From positions 1 through 38,555 of the forward strand of contig QFQW01000031.1 in assembly GCA_003248755.1 (NCBI GenBank): 38,555 nt of DNA, read 5' to 3'. Origin of the DNA: Chryseobacterium sp. Its GTDB lineage: Bacteria; Bacteroidota; Bacteroidia; Flavobacteriales; Weeksellaceae. Positions 8,263 to 16,790 of the stretch are shown here, in pieces. The notes under the pieces are model-generated. The model saw only the letters and a list, made by a program, of their open reading frames with translations, ran no database searches and was not told the DNA's origin. Made by a program: the position numbers and the translations under genes. Positions within the stretch are counted from its first letter, which is position 1, and every line of letters begins with the position of its first letter.

Positions 8263-9147
8263 TTATTTTTTAGAAATGACCTTGGTGTAGATATTATGGA
8301 TTAAGCCATCTGCAACAGATATTTTCGGAACATAGATATGCTTGATTTCTGCCCAGCTCATCACATTATTGAAGATTTGTAGTGCCGGAACGATGACATC
8401 GGCGCGGTCTTCCCGGATTTGATAAAGTTGCATTCTTTCTTCTACGGAAAGGTTTTGCATCTCTTTCAGATATTTTTTGATGGCCGAAACAGGCATTGGT
8501 TTTCCGTCTTTGGTTTTGCTAAGAGAGAAGATTTTATTGATATTTCCACCGGAACCAATTGCAACAACCTGTTTTTTGCTTTTGATTTTATCTTTGATTT
8601 CGTACTTCATTTCCTCCCAAATATTTGGAGTTACCAAACCATTGAGCAGTCTGATTGTTCCAATATTGAAAGAATGTTCATACTTCATTTTATCATTTTC
8701 GTAGAAAGTAAGCTCCGTAGAACCGCCTCCGACATCTACATACAGATAAGCGAAATTTTTATCAAGACCTTCGGCAACGTGATTTTCGTAAATCAATGTT
8801 GCTTCTTCGTCTCCGGTGATGATTTCTATATTAATGTCCGCTTCTTTTTTTACAATCTCAATAATCTCTTGTCCGTTTTTGGCATCACGCATTGCGCTGG
8901 TTGCACAAGCTCGGTAATGTTCCACTTTGTACATCGCCATTAGTTGGCTGAAGATTTTCATCGTATTAATGACCATCTGTTTTCTTTCCGGACCGATTTC
9001 GCCTTTGCTAAAAACATCAAAACCCAACCTGAGAGGGATTCTTAGAAGATTCAGCTTCGTGAATTCTGTTTTTCCTCGGGTTTCTTTGACTTCATTAATT
9101 AGTAATCTTGCGGCGTTACTGCCTATGTCTATAGCGGCAATTATCAT
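8263..9147 (-). CDS. ppx: Exopolyphosphatase, Ppx/GppA family
   Basis: The 294-residue product is an ASKHA-fold phosphatase of the short, two-domain Ppx/GppA type. The first phosphate loop is visible at the start (AAIDIGSNAARLLI) and the second as VDVGGGSTELTF near residue 140. CATSAMRDAKNG and GDEEATLIYENH supply further family motifs, and AIGSGGNINKIF lies in the second domain. It would release phosphate from the ends of polyphosphate, or hydrolyse pppGpp. The gene lies 39 nt after the polyphosphate kinase stop on the same strand, so synthesis and breakdown of polyphosphate are probably transcribed together. The ATG at 9147 is the only sensible start. Confidence 0.9.
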   Translation of the reverse strand: MIIAAIDIGSNAARLLINEVKETRGKTEFTKLNLLRIPLRLGFDVFSKGEIGPERKQMVINTMKIFSQLMAMYKVEHYRACATSAMRDAKNGQEIIEIVKKEADINIEIITGDEEATLIYENHVAEGLDKNFAYLYVDVGGGSTELTFYENDKMKYEHSFNIGTIRLLNGLVTPNIWEEMKYEIKDKIKSKKQVVAIGSGGNINKIFSLSKTKDGKPMPVSAIKKYLKEMQNLSVEERMQLYQIREDRADVIVPALQIFNNVMSWAEIKHIYVPKISVADGLIHNIYTKVISKK

Positions 9148-9186
9148 TTTTCTTGAAACGAATTAAAGGATAAAAGTAGTGAATTA

Positions 9187-11256
9187 TTAATACTTCTGTT
9201 TTTTGAGATAATTATAGGTTTCTATCTGAGACCTGTTTTCTTGTTTTTTGTCAGCTTCAACATATTCATTCCGCAGGTTTTTATCTAGGATTCTGGCTTT
9301 TACATTGTCCTGAAGCTGTAGCTCCAAAAGTTCTTTCAGTTCTTTTTTAAGATTTTTCTGAAGAATTGGAACGGCCGCTTCTATTCTGTAATCCAAGTTT
9401 CTTGTCATCCAATCGGCAGAAGAGATGTACATATTCTCTGCGCCTTTATTATAGAAATACATTACTCTGGCGTGTTCCAGATATTCGTCAACAATACTGA
9501 TAGCATGGATTTTCTTCTTGAAACTTTTTTGATTCACAGCGCAATAGATTCCTCGGACAATCATTTTGGTATCAACACCGGCATGCGCAGCTTCATATAG
9601 TTTTAGAATCAATGTCTTGTCACTTAGGGAATTGACCTTGATAATCATTTCGGCCTTTCTTCCGGCTTTGGCTTCTTCAATTTCTTTATCAATATGAGCA
9701 ATGATTCTTTCCCGCATAAACTGAGGACAAACCATTAAACTTTTACAGGTTTTCAGAATAGTCGTTGGGTCGGCTTTTGGTTTATTAAGCGTATTGAATA
9801 CTTTGTTAATGTCTGCCATTATCGCCCTGTTGGATGTCATTAACAAATGGTCTCCGTAGATTTTGGCAGTTTTTTCATTAAAATTTCCTGTACTCACAAA
9901 CCCATACTGAATCGTTCTGTTGTTGACTCTTTTCTTGATGACGCACAATTTGGCGTGTACTTTTTTATTCGGAATTCCGAGAAGAACTTTTACGCCTTCC
10001 AATTCTAATCTGTCTTTCCAGCCAAGGTTGTTTTCCTCGTCAAATCTTGCACGGAGTTCCAGCATTACCGTTACTTCCTTTCCGTTTCGAACAGCATTAA
10101 TCAAAGTGTTCACTATTTTGGAACTTGAAGCCAATCTGTAAGCCGTAATTTGGATTGATTTCACATCTGGGTCCATCGCAGATTCCCTCAATAAATCAAT
10201 CACCGAATTGTAGGAATGATAAGGGAAGGTCAGCAAAACATCTTTTTTGATAATGACATCTGTGACTCTCTGCTTGTTGGCGAACTCAGGATGGATGAAA
10301 GATGTTCTCTCAACAGGCTTTTGATAAGCTTTGAATACATCCGGAAAATCCATAAAATGTCTGAAGTTATGAATCTTCTGCCCAGGAATGATGCTGTCTT
10401 TTTTTGTCAGATTCAGTTTTTTGATAAGAAATTCAAGCAAGGCTTTGTCCATCTCTTTATCGAAGACAAAACGAGTTGGTTTTCCTTTTCGTCGGCTTTT
10501 GATTCCTTTTTCGATTTTGTCGGCCAAGGTTGTTTTGATATCATTATCAAGGTCAAATTCTGCATCTTTTGTTACTTTAAAACAATGCGCCGTAAAATCA
10601 TCATAACCAAAATAGGAGAAAATATGCGGAAGATTATATATGATGACATCTTCCAAAAGCATTACATCTTTCTGTTCTTTATCTTGTGTCGGCAACAAAA
10701 CAAATCTTCCATTAGCAGTCACGGGAACTTCGATAAAAGCATATTGACTTTCGTATTGCCATTCCTTTCTTCGCATTGCAATACCAATGAAAAGACTTTT
10801 TTCACGAAGATACGGAAGAGGTTTATTATCATGAAGCAAGATTGGAATCACGTTGGATTCTACTTCTTCATCAAAATATTTGACAACAAATTCTTTTTGC
10901 TCCTCGGTGAGATGTTTATGGTCTTTGATAAAAACCTTTTCTTTCGCCATTTCGCGCTGAACATCTTTCCACGTTTTGTCAAAATCCTCTTGTTGGTGGA
11001 TAACAAGCTTATTTATTTTTTGTAAAATTTTGGAAGGCGCATCATAAAAAGACTCTGCCAAAACCTTTTGTTTGAAGTCCATCGCACGTTTTAATCCAGC
11101 AACTCTTACTCGGAAAAATTCGTCAAGATTATTAGAGAAAATTCCAAGAAATCTGATTCTGAGATGTATAGGGACGCTTTTATCCATTGCTTCCTGCAAA
11201 ACTCTGGCATTGAAGCCAAGCCAAGTGACGTCGCGCGGATTAAATTCTTGTGCCAT
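9187..11256 (-). CDS. ppk1: Polyphosphate kinase 1
   Basis: Makes polyphosphate from ATP reversibly. From MAQEFNPRDVTWLGFNARV the product has 689 residues, the usual PPK1 length. IRFLGIFSNNLDEFFRVRVAG is the conserved N-terminal stretch. The catalytic core shows KKVHAKLCVIKKR, whose His aligns with the phosphorylated His435 of E. coli PPK, and STGNFNEKTAKIYGDH. The position matching E. coli His454, 19 residues after the first His, is Phe here (QYGFVSTGN). DWMTRNLDYRIEAAVPI lies near the end. In-frame ATGs at 11295 and 11358 would lengthen the protein; I chose 11256 because family members begin near this point, and 11295 remains possible. ppx follows after 39 nt. Confidence 0.9.
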   Translation of the reverse strand: MAQEFNPRDVTWLGFNARVLQEAMDKSVPIHLRIRFLGIFSNNLDEFFRVRVAGLKRAMDFKQKVLAESFYDAPSKILQKINKLVIHQQEDFDKTWKDVQREMAKEKVFIKDHKHLTEEQKEFVVKYFDEEVESNVIPILLHDNKPLPYLREKSLFIGIAMRRKEWQYESQYAFIEVPVTANGRFVLLPTQDKEQKDVMLLEDVIIYNLPHIFSYFGYDDFTAHCFKVTKDAEFDLDNDIKTTLADKIEKGIKSRRKGKPTRFVFDKEMDKALLEFLIKKLNLTKKDSIIPGQKIHNFRHFMDFPDVFKAYQKPVERTSFIHPEFANKQRVTDVIIKKDVLLTFPYHSYNSVIDLLRESAMDPDVKSIQITAYRLASSSKIVNTLINAVRNGKEVTVMLELRARFDEENNLGWKDRLELEGVKVLLGIPNKKVHAKLCVIKKRVNNRTIQYGFVSTGNFNEKTAKIYGDHLLMTSNRAIMADINKVFNTLNKPKADPTTILKTCKSLMVCPQFMRERIIAHIDKEIEEAKAGRKAEMIIKVNSLSDKTLILKLYEAAHAGVDTKMIVRGIYCAVNQKSFKKKIHAISIVDEYLEHARVMYFYNKGAENMYISSADWMTRNLDYRIEAAVPILQKNLKKELKELLELQLQDNVKARILDKNLRNEYVEADKKQENRSQIETYNYLKKQKY

Positions 11257-11455
11257 TATAGGGTTTTTGATAATCTCAAAATTAGTAAAATCCATTGTAT
11301 TAATTTGGGTTTGTAAACTACAATGTTTTTGTTTCAAGCTATGTTTCCAGAATGTCAATTAAATTTTAAATAGAATGGAAACTCCCATAAAATCTACATT
11401 TCTTTAATTACATTAAAAAATCAATAAAAATCTATTGTTGTTTTGAAAAAATTAA

Positions 11456-11463
11456 TACATTTG
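11456..11463 (+). promoter_or_regulatory. Promoter -7 box TACATTTG of the metalloprotease gene
   Basis: TACATTTG matches TAnnTTTG and is preceded at about 18 bp by a TTG (11435-11437), the -33 element of this promoter class. It lies 28 nt before the ATG at 11491. Confidence 0.6.
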
Positions 11464-11490
11464 CTTCCCTTTTATTGAAAATTTAAAAAT

Positions 11491-12723
11491 ATGAAGAAAA
11501 TTCTATTAACATTAGTAAGTGTTCTTTGTTTGAATGCTTACGGACAAAGGACTTGTGGAACAGATAAGAAGATGGCAGAGTTTTTCGCAGCCAATCCAGT
11601 AGCCGCTGCTAACAAACAAGCTCTGAAGGATTTTTTAGTGAATAATAAGTCTCAAGTCAATAGGAAAGCAGGTGTTGTTACGATTCCTGTTGTTGTACAC
11701 GTTTTGTACTCTACTACTGCAATGAATATTTCCGATGCTCAAATTGCTTCTCAAATGAAAGTGTTGAATGATGATTTTAGAAAACTAAATGCAGATTTTA
11801 ATACAGTTGTTCCTGCAGCTTTCAAAGGTGTTGCAGCAGACATGGAGTTAGCATTTTGTTTAGCTACGAAAAAACCAGATGGCTCACCCACTACAGGTAT
11901 CGAAAGAAAATCTGTTGCAAGTAGTTTTAATTTTAATAATAATTATTACAAATCCTCTGGTTTGACTTCTTGGGATACTACAAAATATCTGAATATTTGG
12001 GTAGGAAATATGACCACTTACCTTGGTTGGGCATATCTGCCAGATAATGCGGGTGCTACAGATGACGGTCTTGCTATTGGATACAAATACTTTGGCACTA
12101 TAGGAAGCTTAGATGCTACTTATAATAAAGGGAGAACAGCAACTCACGAGATTGGACATTATTTTGGTCTAGAACATATATGGGGGTCTGCAAATGATGA
12201 TAATGATACATGTGGAAGTTCTACTAATAATGATTATTGTGCAGATACACCAAACACCTATCAGGCATATTATGGAAGACCAACATATCCTAATAATACT
12301 TACACATGTACCTCAACTACAACTGGAGCGATGTTTATGAATTATATGGATTATGTAGATGATGTTGCAATGGCAATGTTTACTAATGACCAGAAAACAA
12401 TTGCGCAAAATACAATGGTTGGGCCAAGAGCTAGTTTGCTGAATTCTAATGCGTGTGCATTTTTAGCAGTTGGAGATGTTGAAAAATCAAATTCAATTAA
12501 TATTTTCCCAAATCCTGCTGTTAATTATATTTCAATTGCTTCGCCTTTAGTAAAAATCAATGAAGTAGAGATTTTTGGTAATGACGGAAGATTGGTGAAA
12601 AGAGCTAACATCAAAAATGAAACAGATAAGATCGATGTAAAAAGCCTTCCTGTTGGAACTTATTATGTAAGAACTTATGATAATGGTAACTTCATCAAGT
12701 CAATGAAGTTTATCAAGCACTAA
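11491..12723 (+). CDS. Secreted M43-family zinc metalloprotease with T9SS sorting domain
   Basis: The 410-residue product has a signal peptide (MKKILLTLVSVLCLNAYGQ). A propeptide-like segment precedes VVTIPVVVHVLYST, the usual opening of pappalysin-type (M43B) catalytic domains. The zinc site HEIGHYFGLEH lies at residues 219-229 (His219, His223, His229, catalytic Glu220), and the Met-turn is GAMFMNYMDYVDD. Cysteines around CGSSTNNDYCADTPN suit a calcium- and disulfide-stabilised extracellular enzyme. From about residue 340 a T9SS sorting domain follows (INIFPNPAVNYISI to SMKFIKH). It should be exported by the type IX system and degrade protein outside the cell. It has its own promoter and terminator. 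Confidence 0.92.
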   Translation: MKKILLTLVSVLCLNAYGQRTCGTDKKMAEFFAANPVAAANKQALKDFLVNNKSQVNRKAGVVTIPVVVHVLYSTTAMNISDAQIASQMKVLNDDFRKLNADFNTVVPAAFKGVAADMELAFCLATKKPDGSPTTGIERKSVASSFNFNNNYYKSSGLTSWDTTKYLNIWVGNMTTYLGWAYLPDNAGATDDGLAIGYKYFGTIGSLDATYNKGRTATHEIGHYFGLEHIWGSANDDNDTCGSSTNNDYCADTPNTYQAYYGRPTYPNNTYTCTSTTTGAMFMNYMDYVDDVAMAMFTNDQKTIAQNTMVGPRASLLNSNACAFLAVGDVEKSNSINIFPNPAVNYISIASPLVKINEVEIFGNDGRLVKRANIKNETDKIDVKSLPVGTYYVRTYDNGNFIKSMKFIKH

Positions 12724-12748
12724 AACTAACTAAATTTGACTTAAATGG

Positions 12749-12773
12749 AACTCCGTCTCGTACGGAGTTTTTT
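12749..12773 (+). terminator. Intrinsic terminator after the metalloprotease gene
   Basis: AACTCCGT at 12749-12756 pairs perfectly with ACGGAGTT at 12762-12769 around a 5-nt loop and runs into a T-tract. Confidence 0.85.
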
Positions 12774-12779
12774 CGTTAA

Positions 12780-12792
12780 TGACAATTTGTCA
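12780..12792. promoter_or_regulatory. Palindrome TGACAATTTGTCA upstream of dnaK
   Basis: A perfect 13-nt palindrome (TGACAA-T-TTGTCA) lies about 77 bp before the dnaK start, just after the previous terminator. Bacteroidota lack the classic sigma-32 system, and no CIRCE element is visible here, so this palindrome is a candidate heat-shock operator or activator site. That role is inference. Confidence 0.4.
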
Positions 12793-12868
12793 CTTTTTAT
12801 GTCGTGGTACAAATATTGAGAATTGCTGATTGTAAATAATTAATAATAACAAAAAATAACATATAAAA

Positions 12869-14755
12869 ATGAGTAAAATAATCGGAATCGACTTAGGTAC
12901 AACCAACTCTTGCGTTGCAGTAATGGAAGGTAAGGATGCTGTAGTCATCCCTAATGCAGAAGGTAAAAGAACAACGCCTTCTATCGTAGCATTTACAGAA
13001 GATGGTGAAAGAAAAGTAGGTGACCCTGCAAAAAGACAGGCTGTGACCAACCCAAAGAAAACGATATATTCTATCAAAAGATTTATTGGAACTCACTTCA
13101 AAGAAGATGCTCAGGAAATTTCCAGAGTTCCTTACGAAGTAGTTCCCGGACCAAATGATACTGTAAAAGTAAAAATCGACGACAGAGAATATACGCCACA
13201 AGAGATTTCTGCAATGACGCTTCAGAAAATGAAGAAAACTGCTGAAGATTATCTTGGACAAGAAGTAACAAGAGCGGTAATCACTGTTCCGGCTTACTTT
13301 AACGATGCTCAAAGACAAGCTACTAAAGAAGCTGGAGAAATTGCTGGTCTTAAAGTAGAAAGAATTATCAATGAGCCTACGGCAGCAGCTTTGGCTTATG
13401 GTATGGACAAATCTCACAAAGACCAAAAAATTGCAGTTTACGATTTAGGTGGTGGTACTTTTGATATTTCAATCCTTGATTTGGGGGATGGTGTTTTCGA
13501 AGTATTATCTACAAATGGTGATACTCACTTAGGAGGTGATGACTTTGATGATGTGATCATCAACTGGATGGCAGACGAATTCAAAGCTGAAGAAGGTGTT
13601 GACTTAAAATCTGATGCAATCGCATTACAAAGATTGAAAGAAGCGGCTGAAAAAGCTAAAATCGAGTTGTCTTCTTCTCCTCAAACTGAAATCAACCTTC
13701 CTTATATTACAGCTACAGCTTCAGGTCCTAAGCACTTGGTTAAGACTTTGACTAAAGCTAAATTCGAGCAGTTATCTGCAGACTTGGTAAGACGTTCTAT
13801 GGAACCGGTTGCTAAAGCATTGAAAGATGCAGGCTTATCTACTTCAGATATCGACGAAGTAATCTTGGTAGGTGGTTCTACAAGAATCCCGATCATCCAG
13901 GAAGAAGTTGAGAAATTCTTCGGTAAAAAACCTTCAAAAGGTGTGAATCCAGATGAGGTTGTTGCCATTGGTGCAGCTATCCAAGGTGGAGTTTTGACTG
14001 GAGATGTGAAAGACGTTCTTTTATTAGACGTTACCCCACTTTCTTTAGGTATCGAAACTATGGGTTCTGTTTTCACTAAATTAATTGAAGCGAACACTAC
14101 AATCCCAACTAAAAAATCTGAAATTTTCTCTACAGCTTCTGATAATCAGCCAGCTGTAAGCATCAGAGTAGGACAAGGTGAAAGACCAATGTTCAACGAT
14201 AACAAAGAGATCGGTAGATTTGATTTGACTGATATTCCACCAGCGCAAAGAGGAGTTCCTCAGATCGAAGTAACTTTCGATATTGATGCAAACGGAATCT
14301 TGAGCGTTTCTGCTAAAGATAAAGGAACTGGTAAAGAACAGTCAATCAAAATTCAGGCATCTTCTGGTCTTTCTGACGAAGAAATCGAAAGAATGAAGAA
14401 AGAGGCTCAGGAAAACTCTGCAGCTGATGCTAAGAAAAAAGAAGAGGTTGAAATCTTCAACAAAGCTGACGGATTGATTTTCCAAACTGAAAAGCAATTG
14501 AAAGAATTTGGTGATAAATTATCTGCAGACAAAAAAGCAGCAATCGAAACTGCTCACGCAGAATTGAAAACCGCTTTCGAAGCTAAGAATGGTGATGATG
14601 TGAAAGCTAAAACCGAAGCTCTAGATGCAGCTTGGATGGCAGCTTCTGAGGAAATGTATGCACAAGGGCAACAAGCTCAAGATGCAGGCCCTCAGCAAGG
14701 TCAGGCAAACGGGGCAGAAGATGTTCAGGATGCAGACTTTGAAGAAGTGAAGTAA
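12869..14755 (+). CDS. dnaK: Chaperone DnaK (Hsp70)
   Basis: The 628-residue product is a full-length DnaK. The nucleotide-binding domain begins IIGIDLGTTNSCVAVMEG and includes the phosphate-2 motif DLGGGTFDISILDLG and ILVGGSTRIPIIQEEVEKFF. The DVTPLSLGIETMG linker region leads into the substrate-binding domain and a helical lid. The tail is Gln/Ala-rich and ends in the acidic FEEVK rather than EEVD. It folds and refolds cytosolic proteins with DnaJ and GrpE, neither of which is encoded nearby. Start ATG at 12869 has only an AT-rich leader, normal for flavobacteria. Its last five codons and stop form part of a 35-bp direct repeat that is the integration site of the downstream mobile element; the coding sequence stays intact. 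Confidence 0.97.
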   Translation: MSKIIGIDLGTTNSCVAVMEGKDAVVIPNAEGKRTTPSIVAFTEDGERKVGDPAKRQAVTNPKKTIYSIKRFIGTHFKEDAQEISRVPYEVVPGPNDTVKVKIDDREYTPQEISAMTLQKMKKTAEDYLGQEVTRAVITVPAYFNDAQRQATKEAGEIAGLKVERIINEPTAAALAYGMDKSHKDQKIAVYDLGGGTFDISILDLGDGVFEVLSTNGDTHLGGDDFDDVIINWMADEFKAEEGVDLKSDAIALQRLKEAAEKAKIELSSSPQTEINLPYITATASGPKHLVKTLTKAKFEQLSADLVRRSMEPVAKALKDAGLSTSDIDEVILVGGSTRIPIIQEEVEKFFGKKPSKGVNPDEVVAIGAAIQGGVLTGDVKDVLLLDVTPLSLGIETMGSVFTKLIEANTTIPTKKSEIFSTASDNQPAVSIRVGQGERPMFNDNKEIGRFDLTDIPPAQRGVPQIEVTFDIDANGILSVSAKDKGTGKEQSIKIQASSGLSDEEIERMKKEAQENSAADAKKKEEVEIFNKADGLIFQTEKQLKEFGDKLSADKKAAIETAHAELKTAFEAKNGDDVKAKTEALDAAWMAASEEMYAQGQQAQDAGPQQGQANGAEDVQDADFEEVK

Positions 14756-14772
14756 GTATTGATTAACATCAA
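14738..14772 (+). repeat. attL: 35-bp direct repeat overlapping the dnaK stop codon
   Basis: These 35 bases, covering the codons for FEEVK, the stop codon and 17 bases beyond, are identical to 36929-36963. Similarity continues past the core: both copies go on with TAATAATAATTA and an AAAnCGCTGTAAA hairpin, with scattered differences. The left copy keeps dnaK intact after integration. Confidence 0.85.
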
Positions 14773-14787
14773 GTAATAATAATTAAT

Positions 14788-14825
14788 AAATCGCTGTAAA
14801 TGTTATATTTGCAGCGATTTTTATT
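14788..14825 (+). terminator. dnaK terminator, copy supplied by the element
   Basis: A 14-bp stem (14788-14801 with 14807-14820, one T-G pair) around a 5-nt loop is followed by TTATTTG. By position it lies inside the element, so the integrated element would supply the working terminator for dnaK. A diverged copy stands at 36978-37010. Confidence 0.8.
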
Positions 14826-14870
14826 TGTTTCTATTTTTTATTTACATTCAAATTTTATCGTTTTTTATTA

Positions 14871-14878
14871 TATATTTG
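14871..14878 (+). promoter_or_regulatory. Promoter -7 box TATATTTG of the integration operon, next to a GC palindrome
   Basis: TATATTTG fits TAnnTTTG. The perfect palindrome AACGCGCGTT follows at 14891-14900, close to the expected transcription start, and could be the operator of a self-regulating HTH protein. The leader to the ATG at 14965 is about 80 nt. Confidence 0.5.
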
Positions 14879-14964
14879 TACCATATTTGTAACGCGCGTT
14901 AATTAGCGATAATGTGCGCTTTATTATGTCTTAATTAGTCTTATTCGATACTTAAACTGATACT

Positions 14965-15534
14965 ATGGGCTTTAGTAAACTAAAAATACCTAAGATTTGT
15001 GAGTTTTGTGAAAAACCGTTTGAAGCAAAAACAATAACTACAAGGTTTTGTAGTAAAGCTTGTGCTGACAAATCTGGAAAGAGACAAAAGCAGTTACAAA
15101 AGGCTGCTGAGCAGAAACAATCAATTTTAGAGAATTCTAAAAATAAAATTGTTGAGATTCAAACACGTCCGTATATTTCAATTACAGAAGCAACTATTCT
15201 TTTTGGAATTTCAAAAGATACTCTTAGGAGACTTATAAAGAATGAGATTATACCTGCCCATAATTTTGGACAGAGATTGACAAGAATAAGCAAAGAACAT
15301 TTGGAAAAAATGTTTACAGCTGTAGAAATTCCGAAAGAAAAAGAAGCAAAGCCTGAAAAATTGAATTATACAATTGAAGATTGCTATACACTTTCCGAAG
15401 TGAGTGATAAATTTGGAGCTAATCCATCAACGGTAAGCAGCGTAATCAGGAAATTTAGTATTCCTAAAAAGCAGGTTGGTAATTTTGTCTATGTGCCGAA
15501 AGAACAAATTGATAAAATATTCGCTGGAAAATGA
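14965..15534 (+). CDS. Zn-knuckle and double helix-turn-helix protein, probable excisionase/regulator
   Basis: This 189-residue protein starts with a zinc-knuckle motif of the CxxC-x13-CxxxC kind (CEFC at residues 12-15, then CSKAC). A basic Lys/Gln-rich linker leads to two MerR/excisionase-like winged helices. The first is YISITEATILFGISKDTLRR with NFGQRLTRISKEHLEKMF, the second CYTLSEVSDKFGANPSTVSS with VGNFVYVPKEQIDKIF. Such proteins often precede tyrosine recombinases in Bacteroidota elements and are likely recombination directionality factors or repressors. Its stop overlaps the integrase start (ATGA at 15531-15534), so the two are translationally coupled. The role is inference from domain type and position. 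Confidence 0.75.
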   Translation: MGFSKLKIPKICEFCEKPFEAKTITTRFCSKACADKSGKRQKQLQKAAEQKQSILENSKNKIVEIQTRPYISITEATILFGISKDTLRRLIKNEIIPAHNFGQRLTRISKEHLEKMFTAVEIPKEKEAKPEKLNYTIEDCYTLSEVSDKFGANPSTVSSVIRKFSIPKKQVGNFVYVPKEQIDKIFAGK

Positions 15535-16790
15535 AACAACTATCTAAAACAAAAGTAACCGTAAGACTTCGCAGAGCAGAAGACCGGAAAGAATGGTACG
15601 TTTATATAGAAAGTTATCCCGTACAAATTTCCGGAAAGAAAACACCACAGCGTATTCGTGAATATTTGAACAGAAGTGTTACAACGGTGGAATGGGACAA
15701 GAAAAGAACTGCTCGAACAGATTCAACAGGAACAAAAACGTACAAACCGAAACGTAATGACAACGGGGTAATCATTTGCAAAAGTGAGAATGACCGTGAA
15801 GTAATGCTATATGCGGATGGAATCCGAAAACTTCGTCAACGAGAATATGATAATGTAGATTTATACAGTGATTCTGAAAATTTGTTAATTGGGCAAAAAG
15901 AAAAAAGTCAGAAAAATTTTATTGAATACTTTGGTAAAGTAGCATCTAAAAGACACGGAAAAAATTCAAGCTCTATCCTAATCAATTGGGAACGTACGAT
16001 AGAATTCTTAAAAAACTTTGCAGGAGATGAATTGATGTTTTCTCAAATAGACAATAAGATGGCTGAAGGTTTTAAAAACTTTCTTCTATCCGCCCCTTGT
16101 GGAGGAAATAAAAAAGGGACTATTTCCAACAATACTGCAGCAACTTATTTTTCAATTTTTAAGGCGGCATTAAAGCAAGCATTTATTGATGGATATTTAT
16201 TGGTTGACTTATCTTCAAAGATAAAAGGCATTCCGGAACAGGATTCAAGAAGAGAATATTTGACTATTGAAGAACTTAATATGTTGGTTGCAACTTCTTG
16301 CGAAAGAGACGTCCTTAAAAGAGCAGCACTTTTCTCAGCACTTACTGGATTACGTCATTCCGATATTCAAAAGCTTCGATGGAAAGAAATCAGCATAGAA
16401 AATAATGTGGTTAGACTAAACTTCACGCAGAAGAAAACTAAAGGTGTTGAATATACTCCCATTTCTCAGCAAGCTTTTCAACTTTGTGGAGAACCACGAC
16501 AACCTGAACAATTTGTATTTGAAGATTTGCCAAATCCTTCCTGGATTTCAAGACCTCTTAAAAAATGGATTGAGAAAGCTGAGATAAAAAAGAATATTAC
16601 TTTTCACTGCTTCCGTCATACTTTCGCCACCTTGCAGTTATCAAATGGTACAGATATTTACACAGTCAGTAAAATGCTTGGTCATACCAATGTGAAGACC
16701 ACACAAGTCTATGCAAAAATAGTTGATGAAAAGAAAACTAAAGCTTCAGAAGCTATACAGTTGGCATTTTTAAAGAATAAGTCAGAATGA
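15531..16790 (+). CDS. Tyrosine recombinase (integrase) of the element
   Basis: The 419-residue product has the layout of Bacteroidota element integrases: an N-terminal arm-binding domain (about 1-110), a SAM-like core-binding domain (about 125-225) and a catalytic domain. Active-site residues can be placed at Arg275 (LTGLRHSD), a beta-hairpin Lys near 301-304 (KKTKGVEY), His359 and Arg362 (HCFRHTFA), His385 (LGHTNVKTT) and nucleophile Tyr394 (QVYAK), so it looks intact. It would recombine the 35-bp repeat at the dnaK end with the circular form. The gene overlaps its neighbours by ATGA on both sides, forming a three-gene coupled operon about 760 bp from attL. Confidence 0.93.
   Translation: MKQLSKTKVTVRLRRAEDRKEWYVYIESYPVQISGKKTPQRIREYLNRSVTTVEWDKKRTARTDSTGTKTYKPKRNDNGVIICKSENDREVMLYADGIRKLRQREYDNVDLYSDSENLLIGQKEKSQKNFIEYFGKVASKRHGKNSSSILINWERTIEFLKNFAGDELMFSQIDNKMAEGFKNFLLSAPCGGNKKGTISNNTAATYFSIFKAALKQAFIDGYLLVDLSSKIKGIPEQDSRREYLTIEELNMLVATSCERDVLKRAALFSALTGLRHSDIQKLRWKEISIENNVVRLNFTQKKTKGVEYTPISQQAFQLCGEPRQPEQFVFEDLPNPSWISRPLKKWIEKAEIKKNITFHCFRHTFATLQLSNGTDIYTVSKMLGHTNVKTTQVYAKIVDEKKTKASEAIQLAFLKNKSE

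Noticed and set aside
10216..11025. Plus-strand open frame (269 codons) across ppk1
   Set aside because: Antisense shadow of a well-conserved enzyme; Phe-rich composition typical of complement frames in AT-rich genes.
12893..13426. Minus-strand open frame (177 codons) inside dnaK
   Set aside because: Shadow of a highly conserved gene, Ser/Phe/Cys-rich product with no family features.
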